A stretch of DNA of 64,000 nucleotides, from contig JAFGCI010000001.1 of the NCBI GenBank assembly GCA_016932735.1, forward strand, positions 62,001 to 126,000, given 5' to 3'. The first letter of the stretch is position 1. The number at the start of each line of letters is the position of its first letter. This DNA comes from Candidatus Aenigmatarchaeota archaeon (GTDB lineage Archaea > Aenigmatarchaeota > Aenigmatarchaeia > QMZP01 > QMZT01). This document shows, piece by piece, positions 44,633 through 53,247 of the stretch. The position numbers and the translations under genes were made by a program. The notes under the pieces were generated by a model. The model saw only the letters and a list, made by a program, of their open reading frames with translations, was not told the DNA's origin and ran no database searches.

Positions 44633-45205
44633 ATGACCGAAAAGGAAAATCCAAAAACAGAGGCAAAGAAAGAGAAGACGGAAGCAAAGAGCCATCCAAA
44701 GGAAGAGAAACATGTAAAGGAAGCTCCAAAAAAGGAAGTTAAAAAACCAAAGAAAGTCCCGACTCCTAAGAAAGAGAAGCCAAAGGAAGAGAAGCAGGGG
44801 AAAAATGTCATTTTTACAGTAGGCAAGAGAAAGGTAGCTGTTGCCAGGTGTACTATAAGACCGGGTGTCGGCCGCATACTTGTCAATTCAACTCCGGTTG
44901 AGCTTATCCAGAGCGAGGTTGTAAGGCTCATGGTTTCAGAGCCGATGCTTATCCTTGGAAACGACAAGTGGAAAGCTTATGATTTTGATATAAACCTTAG
45001 CGGCGGAGGCGTGATGGGACAGGCAGAAGCTGCCCGTCAGTCTATCGCAAGAGGACTCGTCGAGCTTTTCGGCAACGAGGTAAAGGCAATATTCCTTGAG
45101 TACAACAGGGCATTCCTTGCATACGACCCGAGAAGGACAGAGCCCCACAAATCGCCAAGGTCTTCGCAGGGTCCAAGAAGATACAAACAGAGATCCAAGA
45201 GATGA
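44633..45205 (+). CDS. rps9: 30S ribosomal protein S9
   Basis: 190 residues from ATG 44633, preceded by GTGATTTTT. The first 55 residues are a Lys/Glu/Pro-rich low-complexity tail, then the S9 core: FTVGKRKVAVARCTIRPGVGRILVN, SGGGVMGQAEAARQSIARGL and the terminal DPRRTEPHKSPRSSQGPRRYKQRSKR that reaches the P-site tRNA. Longer than typical archaeal S9 because of the tail, a feature shared with L13 here. Confidence 0.94.
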   Translation: MTEKENPKTEAKKEKTEAKSHPKEEKHVKEAPKKEVKKPKKVPTPKKEKPKEEKQGKNVIFTVGKRKVAVARCTIRPGVGRILVNSTPVELIQSEVVRLMVSEPMLILGNDKWKAYDFDINLSGGGVMGQAEAARQSIARGLVELFGNEVKAIFLEYNRAFLAYDPRRTEPHKSPRSSQGPRRYKQRSKR

Positions 45206-45210
45206 TATTT

Positions 45211-45546
45211 ATGGAGTACGCACGCATTAAACTGGCTGGAAGAGACCATAAGAAGCTTGAAGAGATTTGCAAGGAAATTCAGGAGATTGCAAAGAAGTAC
45301 GGAACCACAATCAAGGGACCCATTCCTCTTCCGACAAAGAAACTTAAGGTGACCACATTAAAGACTCCATGCGGTGACGGAACAGGCCACGGAAACGCTA
45401 CTTTTGACAAGTGGGAGATGAGAATCCACAGGCGTGTAGTCGATATAGGCGCGAACGAGCGTGCATTAAGGCAGGTCGTGAGAATTCAGATCCCTGCCGA
45501 TGTCAAGATTGACATTGAGATGAAAGAGAGATACGAGCATAAGTAA
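45211..45546 (+). CDS. rps10: 30S ribosomal protein S10
   Basis: 111 residues from ATG 45211, with GATGAT six bases upstream; an ATG at 45202 overlapping the S9 stop is possible. Motifs: ARIKLAGRDHKKLEEICKEI, GPIPLPTKKLKVTTLKTPCGDGTG and KWEMRIHRRVVDIGANERALRQVV. In most archaea S10 follows EF-1alpha; here it follows S9, where RNA polymerase subunit genes (rpoN/rpoK) are more usual. Confidence 0.94.
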   Translation: MEYARIKLAGRDHKKLEEICKEIQEIAKKYGTTIKGPIPLPTKKLKVTTLKTPCGDGTGHGNATFDKWEMRIHRRVVDIGANERALRQVVRIQIPADVKIDIEMKERYEHK

Positions 45547-45611
45547 ACACTCTCTTTTACCATAAACATTTAAGTTTAACTACCACTATTTAATCAGAAA
45601 TTGGTGATATT

Positions 45612-45917
45612 ATGGCAGATGATGGTTACGGATCAAACTATCCGCATACCCAGCAAGTTGCTGGAGATCAAGGCGAAATTCTTGAAAATATCAAGGAAAG
45701 AGGTTTCCCTGTAAGTTTTAATGAGAAGGCAGAACCAAAGGATTTAATGGTCATTGGTTATGAACCAAATGCCAACGGCGGTTTTGATGTTACTGTTCAA
45801 AGAAGAGTAAAAGGCAGTGATGGGGGGCGTTACGTATCTCTTGTGGGCACAGGAAAAACATTTTATTTAAAGCCAGGTGAAATGATAAGGTTTAAGGATA
45901 ATCTTTGCCTGTTATAA
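45612..45917 (+). CDS. Hypothetical protein
   Basis: 101 residues, soluble. The C-terminal half (LMVIGYEPNANGGFDVTVQRRVKG ... GKTFYLKPGEMIRFKDN) looks like a small beta-barrel; its closing KPGEMIRFKDN block is faintly like the MKF ends of the paired proteins at 38023 and 38332, but identity is too low to claim kinship. GGTGATATT precedes the ATG. No function assigned. Confidence 0.55.
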   Translation: MADDGYGSNYPHTQQVAGDQGEILENIKERGFPVSFNEKAEPKDLMVIGYEPNANGGFDVTVQRRVKGSDGGRYVSLVGTGKTFYLKPGEMIRFKDNLCLL

Positions 45918-45952
45918 ATTCTTATTTTATCGTTTCTGTTCCAGTAAATAAT

Positions 45953-47164
45953 TCATCTAAGAGGCCTTTCAAAGACCTTTTCCAATACTTTCTTATTATA
46001 TTCAAGCTTTGTGGGATGCTCATTTATTCCGGTGTAAGGAGTTTTGAGGCCGTTACCCGTTACTATGCAAATCACATCTGTATCCGGCTCAAAGAAATCC
46101 TTTCTTCTAAGGATTCCTGCCAAAGCAACTGCTCCAGCCGGCTCCGGGAATATTCCTTCCTCTCTTGAAAGCGTCCTTCTGGCTTCCAGTATCTCTCCGT
46201 CCGAGACTGAGTCTGCCCAGCCACCCGATTCCTTCAAAGCCTTAAGCGCCCGGTTCCCGTCAAGCGGGGCTCCGCATTCTATTGCCCCTGCAATCGTTTC
46301 GGGTTTTCTTAAAGGTTTTATCTTTTCTTTATCATCAAATGCCTTAACTATAGGAGCGCATTTCTCTGCCTGAAACCCAATAATTTTAGGAAGATGCTTT
46401 ATGAACCCGACCTTCTTGAATTCAATCGCGGCCTTCCACAAGGCAGAAAGAAGGATCGCATTGCCGACAGGACAGACCACATACGAATCTTTCATATTGA
46501 AGTCCATCTGTTCGTATATCTCGAATCCGACAGACTTCGTTCCCTCTCTCCTGTGGGCGTAGTCTCCCAGAAGATAAACCCCGTAGCTTTTGAATGCAAT
46601 CTCGGACATCTTCTCAGCTTTTGTGTAATCGCCGTCTATCTTAAAGACGTTCGCACCGTATGCCATTATCTGCTCAATTTTTACGCCGGCCGCATCCTTT
46701 GGAGTGAATATGTCACAGCCGATGTTTGCGACGGCGCAGTATGCAGCAACCGACGCGCCCATATTACCGGTTGAAGCGCAGACAGCCCTTTTCTTTCGAA
46801 GGTCGAGAGCTTTTGCAACCTCAACAGAAGAGCCGCGATCCTTGAAGGAGCCGGTCGTGTTGACCGCTTCATTCTTGAACCATAAGCGAAACGGAAGATT
46901 GAATTTTTTTTCAATATTTTTCGAGCGCAAAAGGGGCGTTCCGCCTTCGCCTGTCGTGACAATATTCTTTACAGGATAGAATTCCATGTAGCGGAGATGG
47001 TCGAAGTTCCTGCTTTTCAGCTTGCGGATGGAAACAATCTTCCTAAGCTTATTATAATCAAATATGATTTCGACCGAGCCTCCACACTTTGGACAGCGGA
47101 AGACCTGCTCTGTCAGAGGAAACCTCTTTTTACAGTCGGAGCATTCCATTCTTGTCTCGTGCAT
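45953..47164 (-). CDS. thrC: Threonine synthase
   Basis: 403 residues from ATG 47164 (MHETRMECSDC). An N-terminal zinc-ribbon (CSDCKKRF ... CPKCGG) is usual for archaeal ThrC. PLP lysine in NTTGSFKDRGSS, phosphate loop VCPVGNAILLSALW, and a terminal ICIVTGNGLKTP. Converts O-phosphohomoserine to threonine. A longer frame start at 47194 adds residues absent from relatives. No other threonine genes are adjacent. Confidence 0.92.
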   Translation of the reverse strand: MHETRMECSDCKKRFPLTEQVFRCPKCGGSVEIIFDYNKLRKIVSIRKLKSRNFDHLRYMEFYPVKNIVTTGEGGTPLLRSKNIEKKFNLPFRLWFKNEAVNTTGSFKDRGSSVEVAKALDLRKKRAVCASTGNMGASVAAYCAVANIGCDIFTPKDAAGVKIEQIMAYGANVFKIDGDYTKAEKMSEIAFKSYGVYLLGDYAHRREGTKSVGFEIYEQMDFNMKDSYVVCPVGNAILLSALWKAAIEFKKVGFIKHLPKIIGFQAEKCAPIVKAFDDKEKIKPLRKPETIAGAIECGAPLDGNRALKALKESGGWADSVSDGEILEARRTLSREEGIFPEPAGAVALAGILRRKDFFEPDTDVICIVTGNGLKTPYTGINEHPTKLEYNKKVLEKVFERPLR

Positions 47165-47210
47165 TGTTATCTTTTTAATACTTAGCCAGACCAACTATTA
47201 ATTGATTAGA

Positions 47211-48251
47211 ATGTCGATTCTTGAGCTGGCCGCCGGAATGATTGACAAGCTTCCGCAACTATTCCAGCTTTTCTATATAATTGGATTCATTGTCATGGCA
47301 TGGTTTTTCGGGAACATTGCAGTAAAGTCGTTTAAGAAAAAGATGAACTATGCTGTCAGGTATGGTATATCTTTTGCCGTGGGGTTTGTCATAGTCTTTT
47401 GCGCATCCGCAATGAACAATGTTATTATATTCACTTCAGGGGGATTCCTTGATATGTTACAGATAAACCTTCTAATAAACGGCATAATAGCAACGATAAT
47501 AGTTTCAATCGGTCTTTATCTCGTTTCAAGTAAACGAAAGGAAAAACCACTAGAAAAGGTCATTGAGGACATGCAGAAGAGAATAGACAAGATGAAAATA
47601 GCGCTGGCCGAACATAAAATCCGGCTGATTTCAGCAGAAGACGCAAAAAAGAAGGCGACAGAGCTTGTCGAAGGGTATAATGTAAAGGACGCAACGCTGA
47701 GAGAGGATAAATGGGACATAACCATGGAGAATCTGGAAAAGAAGAAGGCAAATGTTTTCATAGACCCTTATGACGGCTCTTATGATATAGCAAAGGATGA
47801 ATCTTACTTTAAGAATAATATTTCGGCAATCATAGGAATCATAGCCATATTAGGAATCGTGGTCTTCTCTCTGTTCAATTTCACAGGTTTCAAGCAGAAC
47901 GATATGTCGGAAATGATTACCGATTTGGGAATCCCTCCTGAAGATGCTGCAATGTTCTTCAGGGAAAGGAACATCACCGGGGATTGCGTGAGCGCGATGT
48001 CTATAATGGCAAAATATGGTATGAACATGGAAGAGCTTGAAATATATGATTCAGAAGAAACCAGGCAAATGATAGAAGAAAAGACAGGAGAAAGGGTTCT
48101 TAAGATGTTTGTTGCGCCATATGAAGGAAAGGATTATATCATGTCTTTAAGCCTTCCGGAAGACGCCGACCCGTCAGATGAGCAGGCGGTCGGTAGCAAG
48201 ACGAATATCTGTGTCTCCACCGAAGACAAATTCTGCGATTGCCTGAGATAA
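47211..48251 (+). CDS. Multi-TM membrane protein with coiled coil, unknown function
   Basis: 346 residues from ATG 47211 (an upstream TTG in frame is unlikely). Three N-terminal TM helices (about 15-38, 48-70, 80-103) are followed by a charged coiled-coil stretch (EKVIEDMQKRIDKMKIALAE, about 110-150), a cytoplasmic segment, a fourth TM (about 205-225, ISAIIGIIAILGIVVFSLF), and an acidic C-terminal domain with two cysteines at the very end. Not recognised. It shares the 46-base intergenic region with thrC and lies upstream of a lipoprotein. Confidence 0.7.
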   Translation: MSILELAAGMIDKLPQLFQLFYIIGFIVMAWFFGNIAVKSFKKKMNYAVRYGISFAVGFVIVFCASAMNNVIIFTSGGFLDMLQINLLINGIIATIIVSIGLYLVSSKRKEKPLEKVIEDMQKRIDKMKIALAEHKIRLISAEDAKKKATELVEGYNVKDATLREDKWDITMENLEKKKANVFIDPYDGSYDIAKDESYFKNNISAIIGIIAILGIVVFSLFNFTGFKQNDMSEMITDLGIPPEDAAMFFRERNITGDCVSAMSIMAKYGMNMEELEIYDSEETRQMIEEKTGERVLKMFVAPYEGKDYIMSLSLPEDADPSDEQAVGSKTNICVSTEDKFCDCLR

Positions 48252-48365
48252 TCACAAGAAGCAATTAATTGTTTTCTGGATTGTGTCTGCATTGCAGAAT
48301 GAAAAATGCAGAATAAAAACAATTTATATCCCGGACGCAAATCAGAATACAGAGGTGGACAATAT

Positions 48366-49154
48366 ATGAGGATTTCATTGTTATTTTTAGGCCTTTTAGC
48401 TGTCATTATATTTATTTCAGGATGCGCTGAGCAGCCAACGAGCGGAGACGGAATCACAAATTTTGATGAGTGTACAGCTGCCGGAAACCCTGTCATGGAA
48501 TATTATCCGAGACAGTGCAGAACTTCCGATGGCATAACATTTACAGAGGAAGTCATCGAGCCCCCAATGCCCCCGGAAGATGAAAATGTAAAAGCGGTAA
48601 ACATTGCAAAAGGGGCCGCTTCCGGGCTTGATTCAACAATACTTTCAAATGAGAATACGACCATGAAAGTTAAGGATACCGTCCGGCGGGACTGTCCAGG
48701 ATGCTGGATTGTAGAACTGGAATATAGCCTGATGGAGGAATCCAACCGCGTCCAGAAAGCAACAGTGAAAATAACCATTGATGACTGGAAAGTTTCTGAT
48801 ACCTCATACAGCCAGATAACGGATGTAGCATTCACCCCTGAAGAATGCGTCTCGGAAGGCGGAAGAGCTGTCAATACCGTGGGTGGCGAAGGATGCAATG
48901 AAGACGAAACCGAAATCGGTGACGTTGTAGGATTCATTTCACCGAATATCTGCTGTGTCCCGACCAAGACCTACTGTACAGAAGAACAAAGAGGTGTACA
49001 GGCATGCACAATGGAATACCGTCCTGTTTGCGGGTGGTTTGATGAAAGCATACAATGCGTAAAATATCCATGTGCAGACACATATTCAAATCCGTGTATG
49101 GCATGTTCTGACGAGAAAGTCGAATACTGGACAGAAGGCGAATGTCCCCAATAA
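48366..49154 (+). CDS. Lipoprotein-like exported protein with Kazal-like C terminus
   Basis: 262 residues from ATG 48366. Signal peptide with lipobox IFISGCAEQ (Cys near 20), then a Thr/Glu-rich linker and two cysteine-containing regions. The end (CTMEYRPVCGWFDESIQC ... CADTYSNPCMACSDE) resembles a Kazal-type protease-inhibitor fold. An N-terminal block (NFDECTAAGNPVMEYYPRQC) recurs in archaeal exported proteins. Probably anchored outside the membrane. Inhibitor activity is inferred from the cysteine pattern only. Confidence 0.7.
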   Translation: MRISLLFLGLLAVIIFISGCAEQPTSGDGITNFDECTAAGNPVMEYYPRQCRTSDGITFTEEVIEPPMPPEDENVKAVNIAKGAASGLDSTILSNENTTMKVKDTVRRDCPGCWIVELEYSLMEESNRVQKATVKITIDDWKVSDTSYSQITDVAFTPEECVSEGGRAVNTVGGEGCNEDETEIGDVVGFISPNICCVPTKTYCTEEQRGVQACTMEYRPVCGWFDESIQCVKYPCADTYSNPCMACSDEKVEYWTEGECPQ

Positions 49155-49269
49155 AATACAAAAATAAGGTGAAAAGGTGAAATGGGATGAGGATATAAGG
49201 CTTTAGCTAATAATATATTTTTTATATCTTGTATAAATCGGTAATTTATCTACAAAAAGTGTGTAGGAA

Positions 49270-50436
49270 TTATCCAAGAGCAATCCTGTAAATCTTCAGA
49301 GTTTCCTTCTTTCCGATCTTTACAAAAGAACCTGCAGTCTTCCATCTTGCTACCATCGCATTTGCCATTTCCTCAAACTTCGAATCGTCTATATTCAGTT
49401 CCTTTAAGGTCGTTGCTACTCCGAGATTTTTATAAAAACCTCTCAGTGCCTCAATCCCCTCAAGAGCTTTCTCCTCATCTGAGCCTTCCCTTATTCCCCA
49501 GACTTCTTCAGCGAACTGGGCAAACCTTCTTACATCGTTTTTGTAAACGAATTTCATCCATGCAGGATAAAGGACGGCAAGACCTGCGCCATGTGCTACG
49601 TCATAAATTGCGGAAAGTTCATGCTCAAGAAGATGGGTTGCCCAGTCTTCCTGCCTCCCCGTCCCGAGGAGTCCGCAATGAGCGACTGTTGAAGCCCACA
49701 TCAGTTCCGCGCGGTAATCATAATTTTCCGGGTTTTCCATAACCAGCTTTGCGTTCTTTATTATAGACCGCATAGTTGATTCGCAGAGTTTGTCTGTCAG
49801 GTCGACATTTTTTGTGTTGGTAAAATATCTCTCGATTATGTGCCCGAGCATGTCGACAATACCATAAGCGGTCTGCTCAGGCGGAAGCGTTTTTGTGTAT
49901 TCCGGATTGAGAATCGAGAACTTCGGTCTTATTATATCAGATTTGAAACTGAGTTTTCTTGAATTCTCTTCATTTGTTATCACCGTAGCAAAGCTGGCTT
50001 CGCTCCCTGCAGCCGGTATTGTTAATATCGTTCCTATTGGGAGAGCTTCTTTCGGTTTTACCGAATCGGTGAGAAAGAAGTCCCACACATCCCTGTTTGA
50101 AGGGACACCAACGGCAATTGCCTTTGCAGAGTCTATAACGCTTCCTCCGCCAACGGCGAGGATAAAATCGATTCCTTCTTTCCTGCAGATATCAATACCC
50201 TTTCTCACAAGCGAAAGTCGCGGATTGGGAACCACTCCGGAAAGTTCAAAGACTTCTATCTTTTCATCATTCAGTAAAGAAACAACTTTTGCATAAAGGC
50301 CGGATTTCTTTATACTCCCTCCGCCGTAATGGAGAAGAATTTTTTTGGAATAGCCGGCAACTTCCCTGCCAACCTTCTCTTCGGTATTCTTACCGAAAAT
50401 TATCTTAGTCCCGCACCAGAAATCGAAATTATCCAT
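49270..50436 (-). CDS. Iron-containing alcohol dehydrogenase (BdhA/YqhD-like)
   Basis: 388 residues. The coenzyme loop is DFILAVGGGSVIDSAKAIA near 90-108; metal-site residues lie in YGIVDMLGHIIERYF, TVAHCGLLG and YDVAHGAGLAVLYPAWM. It reduces aldehydes or oxidises alcohols with NAD(P)H; in this subgroup the natural substrate is often a short-chain or methylglyoxal-type aldehyde. Adjacent to a secreted unknown protein, with no pathway context. Confidence 0.92.
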   Translation of the reverse strand: MDNFDFWCGTKIIFGKNTEEKVGREVAGYSKKILLHYGGGSIKKSGLYAKVVSLLNDEKIEVFELSGVVPNPRLSLVRKGIDICRKEGIDFILAVGGGSVIDSAKAIAVGVPSNRDVWDFFLTDSVKPKEALPIGTILTIPAAGSEASFATVITNEENSRKLSFKSDIIRPKFSILNPEYTKTLPPEQTAYGIVDMLGHIIERYFTNTKNVDLTDKLCESTMRSIIKNAKLVMENPENYDYRAELMWASTVAHCGLLGTGRQEDWATHLLEHELSAIYDVAHGAGLAVLYPAWMKFVYKNDVRRFAQFAEEVWGIREGSDEEKALEGIEALRGFYKNLGVATTLKELNIDDSKFEEMANAMVARWKTAGSFVKIGKKETLKIYRIALG

Positions 50437-50469
50437 GTGAAAAGAATTGTAAGGGAATAATAAAAAAGT

Positions 50470-51153
50470 TCATAGCTTCGCTGATATGCCTGCGACGAAA
50501 TTATTTCTTCTAAAATCGGTTTCATACCTCAAAAAACCGGAGGTCTTTTTCCATATAGGAAAATGAAAATAAGACTCAAAATATCCTGAAAGTTCTTTCT
50601 TTCCTATACTGCCATTGTGTGGAATTCTTACGCTTGCAAACGGATTCAAAAGAGATCTGCCTAATTTTATGTCTGCGTTGAATGTAAAATCAGTTCCAAC
50701 AGAACTGAAAGCAAGATCAGTATAGCTCCAGTCATTAGAATATCGAAGGCCGTAATATGGGGAGAAATTAAATCCGCCCATTCCATTGCTAATCTTTAAT
50801 ACAGTTATTGCAGATAGTTTTCCGTCTGCCCGTCCGGCAGATACAACCTGTCGGGTTGCAAATGAAGATTTTTCTCCTTGTTTCATCCTAAAGTCTACAG
50901 GGCCGCCAAATTTTATTTCAGCTCCTCTGAACCGTGCCGAATTGACAAAAATGACTCTTGGCTGGAACTGTCCGTTAACATTATATGCGGCCTCTATTCC
51001 ATTGTACAGCGGCTTAATTTCCAATCCTCTTTTAGCCGCCCCGCCTTTATCTCCTCCGTAAAGAGGCGAAAGAGTTGCCAGTGTATAAAGCCCGATGAGA
51101 GGCAAGAGACTTCTCATTTTTCTTCGTGGATATTTTCCGTACATAATCTTCAC
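50470..51153 (-). CDS. Exported beta-rich protein, outer-membrane-barrel-like pattern
   Basis: 227 residues. N-terminal signal peptide (KYPRRKMRSLLPLIGLYTLA then SPLYGG). The rest alternates short hydrophobic strands with turns (GRSLLNPFASVRIPHNG, SGYFESYFHFPIWKKTSGFL) and ends RRNNFVAGISAKL. The pattern resembles a small beta-barrel such as outer-membrane proteins, unexpected in archaea. No homolog recognised. Regulated region with the divergent Lrp-like gene (51293) is A+T-rich. Confidence 0.6.
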   Translation of the reverse strand: MKIMYGKYPRRKMRSLLPLIGLYTLATLSPLYGGDKGGAAKRGLEIKPLYNGIEAAYNVNGQFQPRVIFVNSARFRGAEIKFGGPVDFRMKQGEKSSFATRQVVSAGRADGKLSAITVLKISNGMGGFNFSPYYGLRYSNDWSYTDLAFSSVGTDFTFNADIKLGRSLLNPFASVRIPHNGSIGKKELSGYFESYFHFPIWKKTSGFLRYETDFRRNNFVAGISAKL

Positions 51154-51292
51154 TTTGGTTGATTATTTTCTTAAAAGTAGTATATATTTATATAATATAA
51201 AATTTATATATAAAATTTTTATCTTATTCAAGAATAAACAAATATATATTGAAATAGATAAAAATATAACCTTTTAATGTAAATATAAAAAT

Positions 51293-52255
51293 ATGATTCT
51301 GGATTCGCTTGACAAAGCTCTGCTATATGAATTAGAGCTGGATTCTTCTATTTCAGTGAGCAGACTTGCAAAGAAACTCAAACGCTCCAAGGAAGTTGTT
51401 GGATATCGGATGCAGCGTTTGGTTAAAGAAGGGATACTCATAAGATGCAGCGCTATAGTAGACATGTCGAGACTGGGTTACCTGACATTCAGGATTTACA
51501 TCAGATGGCAGAACATGACCGAAGACCAGAAGAAGGAATTCTGCAAGAAGCTCGGTGAAAACGAAAACATATGGACTGTTGCCAGAGTGCACGGAAAATG
51601 GGATATAGGATTTTTTATCGGCGTGAAATATTCTGATTCGATAAGGAAATTCCACGAGCTATGGTCAGTAATCCAGCTTGAATACAAGGAAAAAATAGCA
51701 GAATCGAAAATCGCAATTTATGCACCTATTCATAACTTTAACAAAAGATTTTTTATTGAAGGAGAAGGAAAAATCATTGAAAGAATATACGGAACGGGAG
51801 AACTCGTCGAACATGACGATATGGATGAAAAAATATTAAAGGTCTACGCATCCGATGTAAGACAATCCTTTACCGAAATTGCAATGAAACTGGGGTTATC
51901 GGTAGAAACCGTTAGACAAAGAATACGAAAATTAGAAAAGAAAAAAGTCATTGCTGGATACAAAGTAGATTTGAATATGCCAAAAATGGGTTTTCAGGGT
52001 TATAGGATAGATTTTATTCTAAATTCGACAGTCAGAAACAAAGAGATGTTTGAATATATGAAACGCCATAAATATTTTTATCAGATAAACAAACCGATAG
52101 GTGGAGGAGACTTCGAGACGGAAATAGTTGTAAGAGATCTTGCACATCTTCTGGAAGTGATAGAAGAGGTTGTCTCCCGTTTTAGTGATGTAATAAGGAA
52201 TTATGAATATATGGGATATTCTGGATTCCCGAAACTGACGATGGTTCCTGATTGA
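51293..52255 (+). CDS. Tandem Lrp-like transcriptional regulator (two HTH domains)
   Basis: 320 residues made of two similar halves. Half one has an HTH at 5-45 (ISVSRLAKKLKRSKEVVGYRMQRL) and an alpha/beta domain. Half two has an HTH around 180-225 (QSFTEIAMKLGLSVETVRQRIRKLEKKKVIAGY) and a second alpha/beta domain. The duplication suggests a monomer that mimics the Lrp dimer. Faces the exported beta-rich gene and may control it. Effector unknown. Confidence 0.75.
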   Translation: MILDSLDKALLYELELDSSISVSRLAKKLKRSKEVVGYRMQRLVKEGILIRCSAIVDMSRLGYLTFRIYIRWQNMTEDQKKEFCKKLGENENIWTVARVHGKWDIGFFIGVKYSDSIRKFHELWSVIQLEYKEKIAESKIAIYAPIHNFNKRFFIEGEGKIIERIYGTGELVEHDDMDEKILKVYASDVRQSFTEIAMKLGLSVETVRQRIRKLEKKKVIAGYKVDLNMPKMGFQGYRIDFILNSTVRNKEMFEYMKRHKYFYQINKPIGGGDFETEIVVRDLAHLLEVIEEVVSRFSDVIRNYEYMGYSGFPKLTMVPD

Positions 52256-52615
52256 TTACTTAATTTTCTTTTCAATTTTTTCCAGCCTTTCTTCAATCCT
52301 CTTGACAGCCTCGTACTGCTCGCTGAATCTGGGATGACGGTCAAATGTTATCGCGGACTCTGCAGGATAAGACCCTCTTTTCATGTCCTGCCATCCGATA
52401 AAGACCGTCAGGAAAAGATACACTGCACCGAAAAATATTGCGAAAATCCACATGTTGGGAAACATCTGTTCAAGTAGCGGAACGTTCTTGACACCCAGCT
52501 GGTATACAACGACCACAAATGTAGTGAGGCTTACAATGAATGAAAGATAGTTGCCATGACCTCTCCTGAAGTAAAACCAGAGCCTCCAGAACAGATTGTT
52601 CTCTCTTTCGTTCAT
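52256..52615 (-). CDS. Two-TM membrane protein, unknown
   Basis: 119 residues: two hydrophobic helices (about 23-42, LSFIVSLTTFVVVVYQLG, and 53-74, MWIFAIFFGAVYLFLTVFIGW) and a charged C-terminal helix (YEAVKRIEERLEKIEKKIK). Converges directly on the tandem regulator gene. Not recognised. Confidence 0.65.
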   Translation of the reverse strand: MNERENNLFWRLWFYFRRGHGNYLSFIVSLTTFVVVVYQLGVKNVPLLEQMFPNMWIFAIFFGAVYLFLTVFIGWQDMKRGSYPAESAITFDRHPRFSEQYEAVKRIEERLEKIEKKIK

Positions 52616-52671
52616 GATATATAATTAAGCAGATTGATATAAATCAGATTCAAAATTAAAGTTCCCTTAAT

Positions 52672-53154
52672 TTATTTTACAGGTTCAACACCGGTTAATT
52701 CTTTCAGATGTTTATTATAATCGTCTGCATCAGCTATAATCAGTATGTTGGGGGTTCCGGATGCGATTACAAAGTCGCGTCCTCCTCTTAACTTAAAAGG
52801 TATTGTCAGCCTCCCCTGTTGGTCGGTTCTGAGCAGGCGATACGCGGAGCATAATTTCAGGGAAGCAATAGAAGGTTCCTGTATAGTCAGATATTTTTCA
52901 GTTATAACATCTCTCATATATCTACCCGGAACAAGCTCGAAAACATATAATCCCCCGTTGGTTTCTTTAATCTCCCCCTTCATGAAATCAGGAATTGGCT
53001 TCCCGTAGAGGCTTATTCGTTCTCTATTGTCTAGGCCTTCGATCTTTCTTATACTTCCAAGAAAAGCGGCCGGAACACTAAGTCTGCCTTTATCATCCAC
53101 GCTTCTCTGATATGCACCTGAAAACGAATAATTCAGGGAAGATTGGTTGCACAT
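52672..53154 (-). CDS. MraZ-like protein with two AbrB-type domains
   Basis: 160 residues with two copies of the swapped-hairpin AbrB pattern: YQRSVDDKGRLSVPAAFL (about 15-32) and LLRTDQQGRLTIPFKLRGG (about 107-125). The D-x-K/Q-GRL-S/T-IP core in duplicate is typical of bacterial MraZ, the regulator of the division and cell wall cluster. Archaeal AbrB proteins are usually single-domain. No division genes adjoin; ftsZ is 9 kb away. It probably binds DNA as a ring-forming oligomer, by analogy. Confidence 0.75.
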   Translation of the reverse strand: MCNQSSLNYSFSGAYQRSVDDKGRLSVPAAFLGSIRKIEGLDNRERISLYGKPIPDFMKGEIKETNGGLYVFELVPGRYMRDVITEKYLTIQEPSIASLKLCSAYRLLRTDQQGRLTIPFKLRGGRDFVIASGTPNILIIADADDYNKHLKELTGVEPVK

Positions 53155-53247
53155 GAAGAAATATTCACAATAACATTTAAAAATTTACTATTATAAGGTG
53201 GTTTTATCATCCGGGTACAAATATATTATATTTCGTTGTGTGTATAA

